This document shows, piece by piece, positions 38,140-50,474 of a stretch of DNA of 64,000 nt. Every line of letters begins with the position of its first letter. Within the stretch, counting starts at the first letter, position 1. The stretch covers positions 231,473,739 through 231,537,738 of the forward strand of contig NC_133656.1 of assembly GCF_009905375.1 (NCBI RefSeq), given 5' to 3'. The notes beneath the pieces were generated by a model. The model made no database searches. It was not told the DNA's origin and saw only the letters and a list, made by a program, of their open reading frames with translations. The position numbers and the translations under genes were made by a program. This DNA comes from Apium graveolens. Its lineage: Eukaryota; Streptophyta; Magnoliopsida; Apiales; Apiaceae.

Positions 38140-38226
38140 TGTTGGGTCTAGGCCCATATATTAGAAAGACCCACTATAAATACCTTTGTAGTAAATCATA
38201 AAAGGGATTCCACTTTCACTCTAACA
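38140..38226 (+). repeat. Short LTR of a possible TRIM-type retroelement
   Basis: This 87-bp block begins TGTTGGGTCTAGGCCC and ends CTCTAACA, with a TATA-like CTATAAATACC inside. ATGGCGCTAGAAGG, which looks like a primer site, follows at once (38227-38240). A very small LTR next to a PBS is the pattern of TRIM retroelements. I see no second LTR copy in the window. Confidence 0.4.
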
Positions 38227-38741
38227 ATGGCGCTAGAAGGAAATTGAATTTCCCCTTACAAAAAACAGCCACATATAAAAAGAACAAACAGCAGCAGTTT
38301 AATTTCTTTCAACAAAATACATAGATTTGTGGAACGTATATCCAAATCAAAATCTCAGAAATATTCCATTTCATCACCGAGCATCCTGAATGGAAGATCC
38401 GGGATGCGCCACGAATAGATCTAAGAATCCAAACATGAAGGATGTGACCAGCATCAAACAAGTAGAGAAGAATAAAGCTCCCTTAACTCCTAAAAGCTTG
38501 TTTCCAGAAATGGAAACTATACACGGACATAGCGGACTACAGAGCTCCGGTCCAGCTCAGAATAAAGGACAGAATGAGGATAGAAGAACCAGAATCCTCA
38601 CTCCACAAGGGAAGCATGTGCTTGTTCCCTTGAAATGCAGGTTGTTACTTTTTGTCATGTTATCAACTTGAGGAAGTTTTCTACGTAAATGTAGTATTTT
38701 ATGTTGACTAATATGAGGTTCAATATTAGCTTTACCCGGAG
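38227..38741 (+). other. Unassigned stretch, possible TRIM interior
   Basis: It contains a 93-codon frame at 38390-38671 rich in Lys, Pro and Ser (KAPLTPKSLFPEMETIHG), with no family I recognise. It ends where recognisable NAP1 exon sequence begins at about 38742. It could be the interior of the small retroelement or the border of the NAP1 copy. Confidence 0.3.
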
Positions 38742-41700
38742 CAGGCAGCTATTCTCATGAATTTAACATCTCAAATGTCTTCTATGCCTTCATCAAAATC
38801 TCCGAAGGGTGCATCTGGTTTTCATTTCCAGGGCTATGAAAGCTATCCTAAAAGTAATAGCTCCATCAAGATGTAAGACGTTGAAGTTTTGTCATATTAT
38901 TGTTATGATGTCGTTTGGTCCACTGGAATATTTTCCAACACAATTTTGCATTTCTTGTGTTTGTCTGATGCTAGGTTAGAAGCTGCAATGCAGAGGTTGA
39001 CTAATCTTTGTTCAGTTTTAAATGACATGGAGCCTATATGTGTTTTAAATCATGTATTTGTTCTAAGGGAGGTATGCATGCTAATACGTTCCTTCTGATG
39101 GCTTCATCTGCAGCGATGTTGAAATACTTCACAAAACTTTTTCCATTAATGTCATCCATGTGAAATCTGAATTATATATATATTTTCCTCATTTATTAAC
39201 TCGAATGTTTACTTGATCCTGATTAAATATGTACTTCGTATTTCTCCACCCATTCCCCAAATTAAAAAACTTCCCGTAAAACCAATCAGATCATTTCTCT
39301 TTTTTTATGCTTTCTTTTATATGAAGTTTATTTGACTTAAGTTATTAATCTTAAGTATTAATTGAGTGGTACTACAGAAGTTGTCATGTAAGATGTAACA
39401 TAGCCATTTATTACTATATAAATATAATACTATATCTTAGTTGAGCATGCTTATTATTTCCTATAATACATGGAAATTCATCTATAAGGTTTGTAATTTA
39501 GGCATTTCTACTCGCTAATAATTGACTTATCCTAACTTTGCACTTGTCATTTGTAGTACATGAGAGAATGTATCCTTGGAAACTTTAGGAGAAGACTTCT
39601 TGCAGTACTAAAAACTGATTTGATCTTCAACGTCCTTCAGTTCTAGAATCACTGATTCGTCGACATGTATCTATAATTCATCTAGCAGAACAACACATGA
39701 GCATGGACCTCACACAGGGTATCCGGGAAGTTCTGTTGACGGAGGCGTTCTGTGGCCCGGTTTCTGCATTACACTTATTTGAGAAGCCTGCTGAGCAACT
39801 AGTGGATCGGCTACTGAAACCGTGTGCAGTTGGTACATAGAGAACATTGTCAAAGACGTCTCTGGGGCTGGGATCTTGTTCTCTCCACTCCATAGATGCT
39901 TCAAGAGTGCTAGACCAGTTGGAGGATATTTTGCCGAGTCAGTAACTGATCTTAGGGAATTGGAAGCCTTTGTTTGTTTTTTTGGGGACTATGGAGTTGA
40001 CAGGTTGGACAGAATGATGAAAGAGCATACAGCTGCACTTTTGAATTGCATTGACACTTCACTACGAGCAAATCATGAGGTGTTGGAGGTTATTGTTGGT
40101 AGCATTCATGCTGGTGATAGGATATAAAGAGATTATGAAGCAGATTATAGATATGGACACAGTGATTGGATTCTGTATTCAAGCTGGTCAAGCTATTTCA
40201 TTCGATTTTCTTCTAGCAAAAGCTGCTGGAACTGCTCTGGAAGATGGCGCACCTTTGATATATTCATTATTATCCGGTGTCATGAAGCAATTAACAGATG
40301 ACCTTCCTGAGAAGAAGGAAAATAGGAGAGTCAGAAGAGTGGCAAACAGTATAGATGTTGTTGCTGATCACGATTCAGAGTGGGTGAGAGCGATTTTGGA
40401 GGATGTCCGTGGTGCAGATGATGGTTCTTGGAGTTTATTGCCTTATTTGTTTGCCAGTTTTATGACATCTAGCATCTGGAACACTACGGCCTTTAATGTA
40501 GACACAGGTGGATTAAACAACAACATTCACTGCCTGGCTAGGTACACACAAATTTATTTATTTTTTTAAAACCTATTTGCGCTGAATTTGTGGTGCTAAA
40601 GTTTTGAATTCCCTGTGAATTCCGTCGCCTTAAGAGAACCTTAATTGTTTTAACTATCGATTAGTGTTGAAGTAAACCTTCATCATTATTTATGGATAAT
40701 TACCAATTTTCAATTATTCTTGGCCCTGAAGGTAATGTAATGTTTACTAGATAATCCCTTAGCTTGATAGGACTGTTTGGACAATTTTCTGGTTTTTTGT
40801 TAAAACCAACTCGTACCACACTAACAGCATCGTGCTGTTTAGAAAACTTTGAGCCTTCATATTTTGTCTCATAATGTGTCGTAGACTAACCAAATCCATC
40901 TTACAAGTGGAGAGTCTTATCAGGGGTTGATGAACATGTATATTTTGGTCATATGAATTCTCACCCTCACTTGCAGTCGGACTACCTTGCATGTGCAGAC
41001 CAAACACATGACGAACTACTGACTGTAAGTTTTAGAAAGATGCTCAAGTAACATGGCAGTTCTCAATTTTATAGTAATGGCCTATTGACTGAAAGACCAA
41101 ACTTATGAAATGAAAGTGTTTGGTGGTTTGAACTAATAAAATAAGAAATATGTTGGCAGGGTTGTATTGAATACTAGACATTCCGAAAGTGGGCAAAGAG
41201 GTCTTAAATAGTATGTGAATATGCAGCTAGCTTTTGACCTTTTCATATCTCATCTTTTCCCAGCTTTCTCTTGACTGCTAAGAGAACAAATAGGCCCAGC
41301 TTCTTTATTTTATATAACCTGAATAGTGTTACAAACTTGCATTGCTTTTGATTTGGCAGGTGCATTTGTGCTGTAATCGCAGGAAGTGAATTTGTTAGGC
41401 TGGAAAGAGAAAATCATCATAAGCATTCTTTTTCAAATGGTCACGTCGACGAAACATTAGATTCTGAAGTACATAATGGTTTATCTGCTGAAACAAGCAT
41501 AAAATCCTTAATGCAGCTCTTTGTTAAGGTATCTGCTGGGATCACCCTAAATGGTTGGAATGAAACTGACAGGTAAAATATATCTTTTGATTTGACCATG
41601 CTGTAATATCTATAATTTGTTGATCCAAGTTATTTTAGCATACATAAGGTAATTATGAATTATCTCAAGCCTATTTCATGTACAAGTAATTCCTACACTT

Positions 41701-42999
41701 TCAGTTTTGACTCTTACTGAAGTCAAGTCGATGTAAGTCTAGCAAATTGGACACTTATGCAACTGCAAAACTAATATGTGATAGAAAGTCCTAGGGTCTC
41801 TTGTAATATTAGCAAGGTTAGAATCTCAGATGTCTTTCAACATAAAATCCACAAAATTGCCTTCTATTTATCTATTAATCATCAAATAAGTGTTTCCTTG
41901 GCGCAACATTTCAAGTCTGTTATTACTCTGTCTTCTAGGTTAAGGTCGAACCTGTATAAGAATAAACTATGATATAAATTAACCATCACTAAATTGAGGC
42001 TGCAAGCTTTGCTACTGTGGCGTAGCAGGCTTTATCTTGCAAAAAAGCATCGAAAGTTCAGAAGCTAAAATTGTACTAGAGCATTTGCATCCCGGAATGT
42101 CTAAGAAGCTAAAAGGTGTACTAGGAAACACTCTGCATGTTATACGGATGAGTTATGTATTATTTTGTAAGAGCTCTTCCATGCTAGCATTCTCTTAGAC
42201 ATAGCTTTAGCCTTTTAAGTGTAGCGTTCGCTCAATATTGCCATAAAATTTATCTAAGATGAAAGATCAGCCATTTAGTATAAGCTACTTCATGACAAGT
42301 TTCCAAGTTCAGAAGTATGCTAAATCTGTGAATTTGGTGATGGAGAATATTAGAGGTAATATAGACTTGGTGCCAATTTAAGTTGGTGTCCATATATCAC
42401 TCTGTTTTGCACGCTGCAGTGCGCGTTCAAAAATTGCATCCCTGCGGCTTTCTAGTGACTGCAAGTAGAATGGATTATAACATAAATCGTTCTTTTGATC
42501 TTCTCACAGGTCTCATCTTGTAGCAAAGCTAATATTCCTGCACCAATTCTGTGAAATTTCCCCATACCTACCGAGGAGCTCTCTTGAACCCCACGTCCCT
42601 TGTGCCATTCTGCGTTCAATATATAGCCAGTACTACACAACTTTTCGTTCCACCCCACTGGCATTAGTAGGTGCATCACCGAGCCATTCACCTGCTGTAT
42701 CTCTGTCACATTCATCTCCTGCAGTCAGGTATCCTCGCGGAGATTCAACTCCTCAGTCGAGTGTTAATGACTAGGGGCATTTCAAGGGATCATCAATCCA
42801 TAGCCAGGATCAAGCTTATTATGATGCTGACGGTGGAAGCAGTCAAAACGGAGCCGGAAGGCGGTCTGGGCCATTAGATTATAGTACAAGCCGCAAAGTG
42901 AAGTTCACAGAAGGTTCGACATCAGGTAGCAGCAGCAGGGGTCCCAGTCCGTTGCCAAGATTTGCTGTTTCGAGGTCTGGTCCTCTAGCATACAAGTAG
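38742..42999 (+). pseudogene. NAP1: NAP1 (SCAR/WAVE complex subunit) 3' half, decayed
   Basis: Exons for the C-terminal part of plant NAP1 (GNARLED) are in order with their introns: 38742-38873 (SSKSPKGASGFHFQGYESYP), 38975-39070 (MQRLTNLCSVLNDMEPICV), 39556-40541 (EQHMSMDLTQGIREVLL; GVDRLDRMMKEHTAALLN; DSEWVRAILEDV), 41360-41572 (CAVIAGSEFVRLE) and 42511-42999 (SHLVAKLIFLHQFCEISPY). NAP1 is a scaffold of the complex that activates ARP2/3 actin nucleation in trichomes and pavement cells. The 5' half is absent. There are frameshifts near 39625, 39800 and 40125, and in-frame TAG at 42769 before the natural end at 42997-42999. Retained introns show a genomic duplication, not a retrocopy. Confidence 0.8.
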
Positions 43000-43021
43000 A
43001 GATATGGCAATATAAGGAGGT

Positions 43022-43180
43022 GACGTATATTATGAATATCCGTGCATCACATAACGCATATTTTTGTCTATACTAATTGGCTGATATGGTTATCTGTATA
43101 TGGTATATTTATTATGAAAATCCGTGCATCACATAAAGCATATTTTTGTCTACACTAATCGCCGATATGGCTTATCTGTA
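43022..43180. repeat. Tandem duplication behind the NAP1 relic
   Basis: Two ~70-bp units share ATCCGTGCATCACATAA, GCATATTTTTGTCTA and CTAATCGCCGATATGG-like words, spaced about 85 bp apart. The first is at about 43035-43105, the second at about 43118-43185. Non-coding. Confidence 0.6.
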
Positions 43181-43346
43181 CACCGTGACAATATTTATAC
43201 TAGGAGTTTGTCTTGCTGCCCGACTGTATTTACGAGAAAACATTAGCAACAACATTTCTACCATAAAATCATACGTACGTGTATATGTTATGTTTGCAGA
43301 AGAAAGACAAAGATGTCCACAGCAAAATTGAGGCTGCTAAGAGACG

Positions 43347-43740
43347 TTGAGTATCAAATCAGCAAGTAATTAAATTAGACTTTTTCTAAAATTAAGTTCT
43401 TCTCATATAATAAAGAAATTATAGCACAACCTTGATAAGTAAATATTTGATAAACAATTAATCTCGTCAAATATTTTTTTTTTCGGATACAATATAATTG
43501 AGATAATATATGATTGATCTTGATAAATGAATAATTACGATTAATGAACAAATTTTTGAAATCATTTTTGATTTCAAGGGCATTGATTTATTAAAATTTA
43601 ACTCATGTAAATCAATTTATTATCATTTATATTAGGGTACTACTTAAATATAAACTCACTTACAATGAAAATTAGAAATTAGAATAATTTTTTGTAAATC
43701 ATGTCGAAATATAACATATGATATACAAGTCGATCGTTGA
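43347..43740. repeat. Direct repeat, copy 2 (~390 bp)
   Basis: Same orientation and sequence as 36417-36811 (TTGAGTATCAAATCAGCAAG at the start). The first ~360 bp align well; similarity fades near the right end. It abuts the end of the NAP1 relic. Confidence 0.75.
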
Positions 43741-44631
43741 CATACGGAGATTTAAAAAAAAAAAGCTTATCATTTGACGACAAAAAATAAAATAAAAACG
43801 GAGTGAAAAAACTAAAATTTTGTTTGAAAGGGTTTAGTTTTATTATGTGTGCTAATGGTAGGGTTCATTAAATTAGATTAATATAAGGGTGTAAATTAGT
43901 TTTTAGTTTTAATTCTAAAATTTATTTCTATTTGAATAGATGTCATTTATATTATATAACTTTAGAGTAATAATTTGGAGTAAAACCTTGGAGATACAAA
44001 TCCACATATTTTTTATGATATGATATGTTAATTAAGTGGATCTATGTGCATGGAATAAACTTATAAGCCAGTTCACATATGTATAATAAAATTAGTATTA
44101 AAATGCAAGTTTTATTTTAATTATATATTATATATTATATATTATATATTATATAAGGGATAAGACATTGATGATTAAAATACATGTAAAGTATAGTAAT
44201 GTTAATAAGTAAGATTTTTTTTAGGATGTTAATAAATAAGAATTAATAAATAAAGGAAAATAGTAGCCGTGTAGTTATTAGGGTTTGGGGAGGGGTTTAA
44301 GACATTATATACACACATATCCATACAACAGCCTTGCCTCTTTCAAACTCTTGCTGCCTACACTCACCACAAGGCATTTTATACATAATCATATATGGCT
44401 GTGTTTATATTTAGTTTTAATTTAATATTTCTTGCTCTGTATTTAGGTTTGCTTTGCTCAATTTTCTAGTAAATTTGTATTGATTGTTTGATTTTTTTTT
44501 CTTGACTTTTAGGTTTTGATAGGATGAAAATCTTTCCTAGTTTTTTTTTTGCCAAAATTTCCTAGTTTTATTAGTCACAATAGCTAGGGAACGCAGAACC
44601 TTATGTTTTATGGTCAGATTGTAGGAGAAAG
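43741..44631. other. AT-rich upstream region of the NIP7 relic
   Basis: No gene is seen. It includes an AT microsatellite-like run of TATATTATATAT words at about 44119-44155, and a plausible promoter for the NIP7 copy: GACATTATATACAC at 44301-44314, followed by a C-rich leader (44335-44380). Confidence 0.45.
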
Positions 44632-44729
44632 ATGAGGCCGTTGGATGAGAAAGAAACTACCAAGTGTTTGAGAAGCTGTTCAGTTTTACGGGAAATAACC
44701 TAAAGAACATAGTTGAAGCCCTTTCCCAT
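44632..44729 (+). pseudogene. NIP7: NIP7 homologue, 5' fragment
   Basis: ATG at 44632 opens MRPLDEKETT. After loss of one base near 44661 another frame carries VFEKLFSFTGNNLKNIVE up to the left LTR of element D at 44730. This is the conserved N-terminus of NIP7, a ~180-aa nucleolar factor with a PUA domain needed for 60S subunit assembly and 27S pre-rRNA processing. The frameshift and the insertion of a 5.2-kb retrotransposon make it a pseudogene; the 3' fragment is at 49972. Confidence 0.7.
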
Positions 44730-45047
44730 TGCTGGGTTTTTTAATAATCTAAACATATTTAAAATATAGCTGTTGCATGGCTATATATGTTTTATTTGTA
44801 CGTAGAAGTAGTCAGCTAGTAGTTGGCGTAGTAATAGGAGAATTAAGGTAGTGGAGATAGTGTAGGAGTTGGTTGTTTTGATCCTTGTTTTTAGCAGGCT
44901 TATATTACCCTGTATCTAGTTCTATTTTAATTAATAAGAGAGTTTAACGTTCCTTAATTATACATACAGGTGTGTGTGAGTATATACTAGTGCTTCTTTT
45001 GGTATCAGAGCGTAGGTTTCTGTTCAAGCAAATTTACCAGGTCAGCT

Positions 45048-48000
45048 ATGATGAAGACCAACAAAACCAAAGAGAGCTCGTTCGGTTTAAGCTTTCCCAT
45101 GTTAACGAAGGTGAACTACACTGCATGGGCACTAAAAATGAAGGTGTTTATGCAGGCCCATGGAGTGTGGGATGCAATCGAACCAAATGATCCAAAAGCC
45201 ACGGTGGAAGACAAGACTGATAAGAGAGCTCTAGCTATTATCTACCAAGGGATACCGGAAGACATGTTGTTATCCATTGCTGACAAAACAACGTCTAAAG
45301 GGGCGTGAGAGGCAGTCAAAATCATGAGTCTAGGTGCTGAGAAAGTGAAAACGGCAAGAGCTCAGACATTAAAGGGAGATTTTGAAGCATTGGGCATGAA
45401 AGAGACTGATCAGCTAGACGACTTTTACATGAAACTAAACGGCCTGGTCACGAATATTAGAGCACTAGGAGAGAAAATGGAAGAAGCGTATGTAGTGAAG
45501 AAACTTCTCAGAGCCGTGCCTTCAAGGTTTCTTCAAATTGCTTCAACCATCGAGCAGTTTGGAGACTTGGAGGGGATGTCAGTAGAAGAAGTAATTAGCT
45601 CGTTGAAAGTTCATGAAGAACGACTGGGTGGACGAACTGAAGCGAACCAAGGACAACTTCTATTAACAGAGGAGGAGTGGAGAAGGAAGCAGAGCAATGA
45701 GGAACAAGTTTTATTGACTCGAGAAGAATGGTTAAAACGAACCAACAAAGAAGGGACTCGAGGCGATGGAGACAACCGATGGAAAAACGGGAATCGTGAT
45801 GGACAAGACAAAAGCAAGGTAAGGTGTTTCAATTGTCAAGTGTATGGACATTTTGCGTATGAATGTCGAAAACCTCGTAAGAACAGGGACACACAGAGGG
45901 AGTTGAATTTAACCAGACTCCAGGATGGTGAACCAGCTTTGCTTATATCTGAAATCACGAGCAATCCAATGTTATTGAAGGAAGAAAGAGTGAACCCAAA
46001 GCTGAAAGAGAGTCTAGGAGATCAAAAGGAGACACAGGTCTGGTACTTGGACAATGGAGCATCGAACCATATGACAGGTTATCGAGGAAAGTTTAAGGAG
46101 TTAAATGAGAACATGAGTGGGCAGGTAAAATTTGGAGATGGATCTACCGTGTGTATAAAGGGTAAATGGGTCGTCTCCTTCAGGTGCAAGAACGGCGAAG
46201 ATAAGCTATTGAGAGATGTATACTATATCCCTGCATTGTGTAGTAATATCATTAGCCTGGGACAGTTATCTGAAGATGGAAACAAAGTTATGTTAGATGG
46301 GGATTACTTGTGGGTATACAATGAGCAAGGGAGGCTTTTGATGAAAGTGAAAAAATATGAGAATCGGTTGTACAAAATAAGTCTTGAAGAGATGTGGCCT
46401 AGGTGTATGATCACAAAAGCGGAGGAGAACACATGGCTATGGCACTCCAGAATGAGACACGTAAATTTCCAAGCACTTGAGTTGATGTCAAAGGAGGGAA
46501 TGGAAAAGGGAATCCCAAGGTTGACACACCCATCAACCAGGTGTGAAGGATGCTTGATGTCAAAACAGTCAAGAGGATCGTTCCCTTCACAAACAAAATT
46601 TGAAGCAAAAAAGGTGTTGGAGCTAGTATACGCAGACATTTGTGGACCCATCTCACCAACAACTCCAGGAGGTAATCGTTATTTCTTGTTATTTGTAGAC
46701 GATTTTAGTAAAAAAAATGTGGGTTTATTGTTTGAAGGAGAAGAGTGAGGCATTAGCTGTGTTTAAGAAGTTTAAGGTGATGGTTGAAAATAAAACAGAG
46801 ACGAACATAAAGACATTAAGGACAGACCGTGGAGGGGAGTTCTGCTCACAATCATTTACAGAGTTTTGTGAAGAATCAGGTGTTAGCAGACAACTTACAA
46901 CACCCTACACCCCGCAACAAAACGGGGTAGTAGAGCGCAGGAATCGAACGGTGGCAGCCATGATCAGAAGCTTCCTTAAAGAGTCAAAAATGCCTTCGTA
47001 TATGTGGGGGGAGGCAGCACGTCACACTGTGTATGTCCTGAACCGTTTGCCAACATGAAGTTTGAATGGAAAAACTCCATATGAAGCCTGGAATGGAAGG
47101 AAGCCAAATCTAGCCCATATCCGAGTATTTGGGTGTATCGCGTATATGAAAATCCCGATGGTACGTATTAAAAAACTTGATGATCGCAGTAAGCAGGTTG
47201 TATATCTTGGGAGAGAACCAGGCACAAAAGGAGAAAGGTTGTATGATCCCAGAACAGGGACAGTACACGTGAGTAGAGATGTGGTATTTCAAGAGAAGAG
47301 CTTCTGGCCGTGGCAACAAGAAGGAGGTGACGGGAGATTGACATCTGAGTATTTCACCATCGAAACTGTTTTTACAGAGAGAGAAGAAATCTCAGAGACC
47401 GAAAATGAGGTGCCAACACCTGTACAAACACCACGAACAGGAACTCCAGAAACGTTTATATCTGAGTCATCTGCAAGTGTCTCTTCTGCAGGTGGTTCTA
47501 CTGAACTCAGTAGTGGGCCACATCATTATAGAATGATGGAAGACTTGTATAATGAAACCGAGGTGATAAACATGATCGATGAACTTATGTTACTAAAGGC
47601 TGCGGAACCAATTTGTTATGCTGAAGCAGCGAAGGAGAAGGAATGGCAGAATACTATGAAACTGGAGGTGGAAGCCATCGAGAAGAACAAAACATGGTTT
47701 CTCACTGATCTACCATCCGGGCATAAGGCTATTGGTTTAAAGTGGGTCTATAAACTCAAAAGAGACGCGGATGGAAATATTGTTAAACATAAGGCCCAAC
47801 CCGTTGCAAAAGGGTATGTCCAAAGAAAAGAAATCGATTATGAAGAGGTATTTGCTCCAATGGCACGTTTGGAGACAATACGGTTGTTGTTGGCACTCTC
47901 AGCCAGTGTTACAGAAATCGGCCGTATCGCCGATAAATCGGCCGAAATATCAGTCAGATCAGGGCTGCCGATATTATTAGAGTGAATCGGTTCAAAAAAC

Positions 48001-49838
48001 GTATTTGTGAAATCGGGTCAAATTTCGGGTCAAATCGGAAAAATTACCAGATCAAAACCAGATTTCAATCTCAATTCTATGATACTTAAAGGAAAGAATG
48101 AAACGGGAAGTGTAAAACGAATCCCTTGAATGATAAAGAACGAAAAAGTTTAAAACGAAGAACCATAAGACGATGTAAAGAAGGGGAAGCCGGAAAAGGG
48201 AGGGATAAAAGGGAGAAGAAGATGAGAATCTATGCACTTGTATACTTTTTTAATGAATAAAGCACAGTAACACTCTATGCAAAGCTATACACTATATTTT
48301 AGAGTTGTAGTACAATATACTTTAGGCTGTAGTACATGTACAAGTACAACGCTTGGACTTTGTTTAAGAAACATACTATATAATATATTTTACTTATATA
48401 TATATATTTAAAAATATATATTAAAATATAGCCGATTTTATTCCGATTTAATATTCCGATAAATCGTTCCCATTCCGGAAATGCCAGAAAGCCTCCAGGG
48501 ACGATTTCCGATAAATCGTAAATCGGTAACTCAACCGATTTAGTCCGATTTCCGATTTCTGTAACCATGCTCTCAGCCAGAGAACAGTGGGAGGTACACC
48601 ATCTTGATGTCAAGTCAGTTATCTTAAATGGGGAGTTAATGGAGGAGGTATATGTTGCACAACCCGAGGGTTTTGTCAAGAGAGGTCAAGAACAAAAGGT
48701 ATATAAATTGATAAAAGCATTGCATGGCTTGCGTCAGGCCCCTAGAGGATGGAATGCAAAGTTGGATAGATGCTTGCGAGAGTTGGGTTTTAAAAGATGT
48801 TTACATGAGCAGGCAGTGTACACAAGGTGTAGGGAAGGAAGTGTGCTGATTGTGGGAGTTTACGTAGATGACTTGATAGTCGTGGGATGGAGTGAGGATG
48901 AGATTAAACACTTTAAGGAACAAATGAGTGTTAAGTTTGAAATGAGCAATCTGGGTTTACTATCTTACTACTTGGGTATAGAGGTGAAGTAGGGGAGGTC
49001 ATCCATTACCTTGAAACAGACTACATACGCCAAGAAAATTCTTGAAAAAGCAGGAATGATGGACTGCAATTTGGCAAGGTATCCAATGGAGCAGAAAATG
49101 CAACTTGATAAGGATGAAGGAGGACAATTGGTAGATGCTAAGGAATACAGGAGCATTGTTGGAAGCTTGAGGTATTTAACCCACACGCGACCTGATGTTT
49201 CTTACGCTGTGGGGATAGTTAGTAGATTCATGGAAGCACCTACAACGAAGCACCAACAAGCAGTAAAACATATTCTGAGATATATACAAGGGACATTCGA
49301 TTATGGACTCGAGTACAAGAAGGCGGGAAGCAAGATGGCTGTAATTGGTTTTTCAGACAACGACTTGGCTGGGGATGTTGTAGACAGAAGAAGCACAGGG
49401 GGAATGTGTTTTTATCTGGATGGAAATCTCATTTCTTGGGCATCTCAGAAACAAAGAGTGATTGCACTCTCCTCCTGTGAAGCTGAATATATGACAGCCA
49501 CCATGGCGGCGTGTCAAAGCATATGGCTTCGAGGCTTACTAGGTGAACTAACAGGGCAAGAAGTTGGAGCTGTGATATTGTGTGTGGATAATAGATCGGC
49601 TATTGAATTAATGAAGAATCCGGTGCTACACGGGAGGAGTAAACACATAGATGTCAGGTTCCATTTTATCCGGGAGTGCATTGAGAGAGGTGAGCTGATT
49701 GTGAAGTATGTGAGCACACAGGAACAACGAGCAGATATTCTGACAAAGGCTTTAGGAAAGGTTAAGTTCGAAGCAATGCGGAGTTTGCTAGGTGTCAAGG
49801 ACATTGTTGCAGGCGATGCGGGAGTGGAAAAATACTAG
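45048..49838 (+). pseudogene. gag-pol: gag-pol polyprotein of element D, broken
   Basis: Domains in order: gag (VNYTAWALKMKVFMQAHGVW); zinc knuckle (CFNCQVYGHFAYEC); protease (WYLDNGASNHMTG); pre-integrase (WHSRMRHVNFQALELM); integrase (YFLLFVDDFS; RTDRGGEF; TPQQNGVVERRNRT); RT (AIGLKWVYKLKRDADG; EVHHLDVKSVILNGEL; VYVDDLIVVG); RNase H (GFSDNDLAG; SSCEAEYMTA; CVDNRSAIELMKNP). Lesions: TGA for Trp at 45306-45308; frameshift in an A-run near 46711-46719; TGA (from CGA) at 47056-47058; a 663-bp insert at 47907-48569 in RT; TAG (from CAG) at 48990-48992. The catalytic Asp pair of RT and the integrase triad region can still be read, so the copy is fairly young but dead. The gag start is the ATG after the primer site. 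Confidence 0.85.
47907..48569. repeat. Mutator-like MITE inside element D
   Basis: 663 bp split the RT frame. The host word CTCTCAGCCAG (11 bp) stands on both sides (47896-47906 and 48570-48580), a target duplication of Mutator size. The ends are inverted repeats: TGTTACAGAAATCGG on the left and CCGATTTCTGTAACC near the right, with further CGATAAATCG words inside. There is no coding capacity. The uninterrupted RT sequence is recovered when the insert plus one target copy is ignored. Confidence 0.85.
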
Positions 49839-49855
49839 TAGTTTAGGGGGGAACT

Positions 49856-49971
49856 TGTTGGGTTTTTTAATAATCTAAACATATTTAAAATATAGCTGTT
49901 GCACGACTATATATGTTTTATTTGTACGTAGAAGTAGTCAGCTAGTAGTTGGCGTAGTAATAGGAGAATTA
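49856..49971 (+). repeat. Right LTR of element D, first 116 bp
   Basis: TGTTGGGTTTTTTAATAATC onward equals the start of the left LTR, with few changes, up to GGAGAATTA. Beyond that point the left LTR continues for about 150 bp that are absent here. Confidence 0.85.
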
Positions 49972-50138
49972 CTGAGAATATTAATACTAATGATGGAGTT
50001 GTGGTGTTCTCTATGTCGGATATGCCATTAGGTTTTGGCGTTGCTGTCAAATCCACACAGGATTGTAGAAAAATGGATCCGAATGGAATATGATTTGTAG
50101 TATGTTGGAAAATAAATGAGAATGGAGGATGAGCTTTG
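49972..50138 (+). pseudogene. NIP7: NIP7 homologue, 3' fragment
   Basis: The frame reads [20 protein letters not shown] and then [20 protein letters not shown], the conserved C-terminal PUA region of NIP7. A TGA follows at once, and then degraded sequence whose last codons still read RMEDEL in another frame (about 50119-50136). It directly abuts the truncated right LTR of element D. About 100 codons between this and the 5' fragment are missing. Confidence 0.75.
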
Positions 50139-50474
50139 TCAATGGATTAACTTCAAATCTCCAGGACCAGAGTCCAGAGGCCGGAGAATTGGATCAGGAT
50201 TTCTATTGTCCAATTTGAAAGTGATATGACATGTTGTAAGTGCTCTTGTACATTTTCCATAAGTGAACTTTTTTTATATATATAATGTTGTTTGCATCTT
50301 TTTTGTACTTGATGTTTAAGAGTAAAGTTCTTTTGTTGGAATATATCTCTATATCCGAACCTAGAAGTGAATACAAACGTGTGTTCTGTGGTTATTTCAT
50401 TCATCCCAGTAAACCTTTTAGGAGTGAATAGTTTACAAGTCGGTGTACGCGGTAGGAGTGAATAGCTTGCTTGT

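Larger units (their letters stand above)
44730..49971 (+). mobile_element. Ty1/copia element D in the NIP7 copy
   Basis: The left LTR is at 44730 to about 44998 (TGCTGGGTTTTTTAATAATC at the start). The primer site TGGTATCAGAGC follows at 45000-45011. One gag-pol frame comes next, then the polypurine tract (TTTAGGGGGGAACT, about 49842-49855) and the right LTR from 49856, of which only 116 bp remain. The LTR matches over those 116 bp with only a few differences. The right LTR ends against NIP7 coding sequence, so a deletion has removed its 3' part together with the middle of NIP7. Confidence 0.85.
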
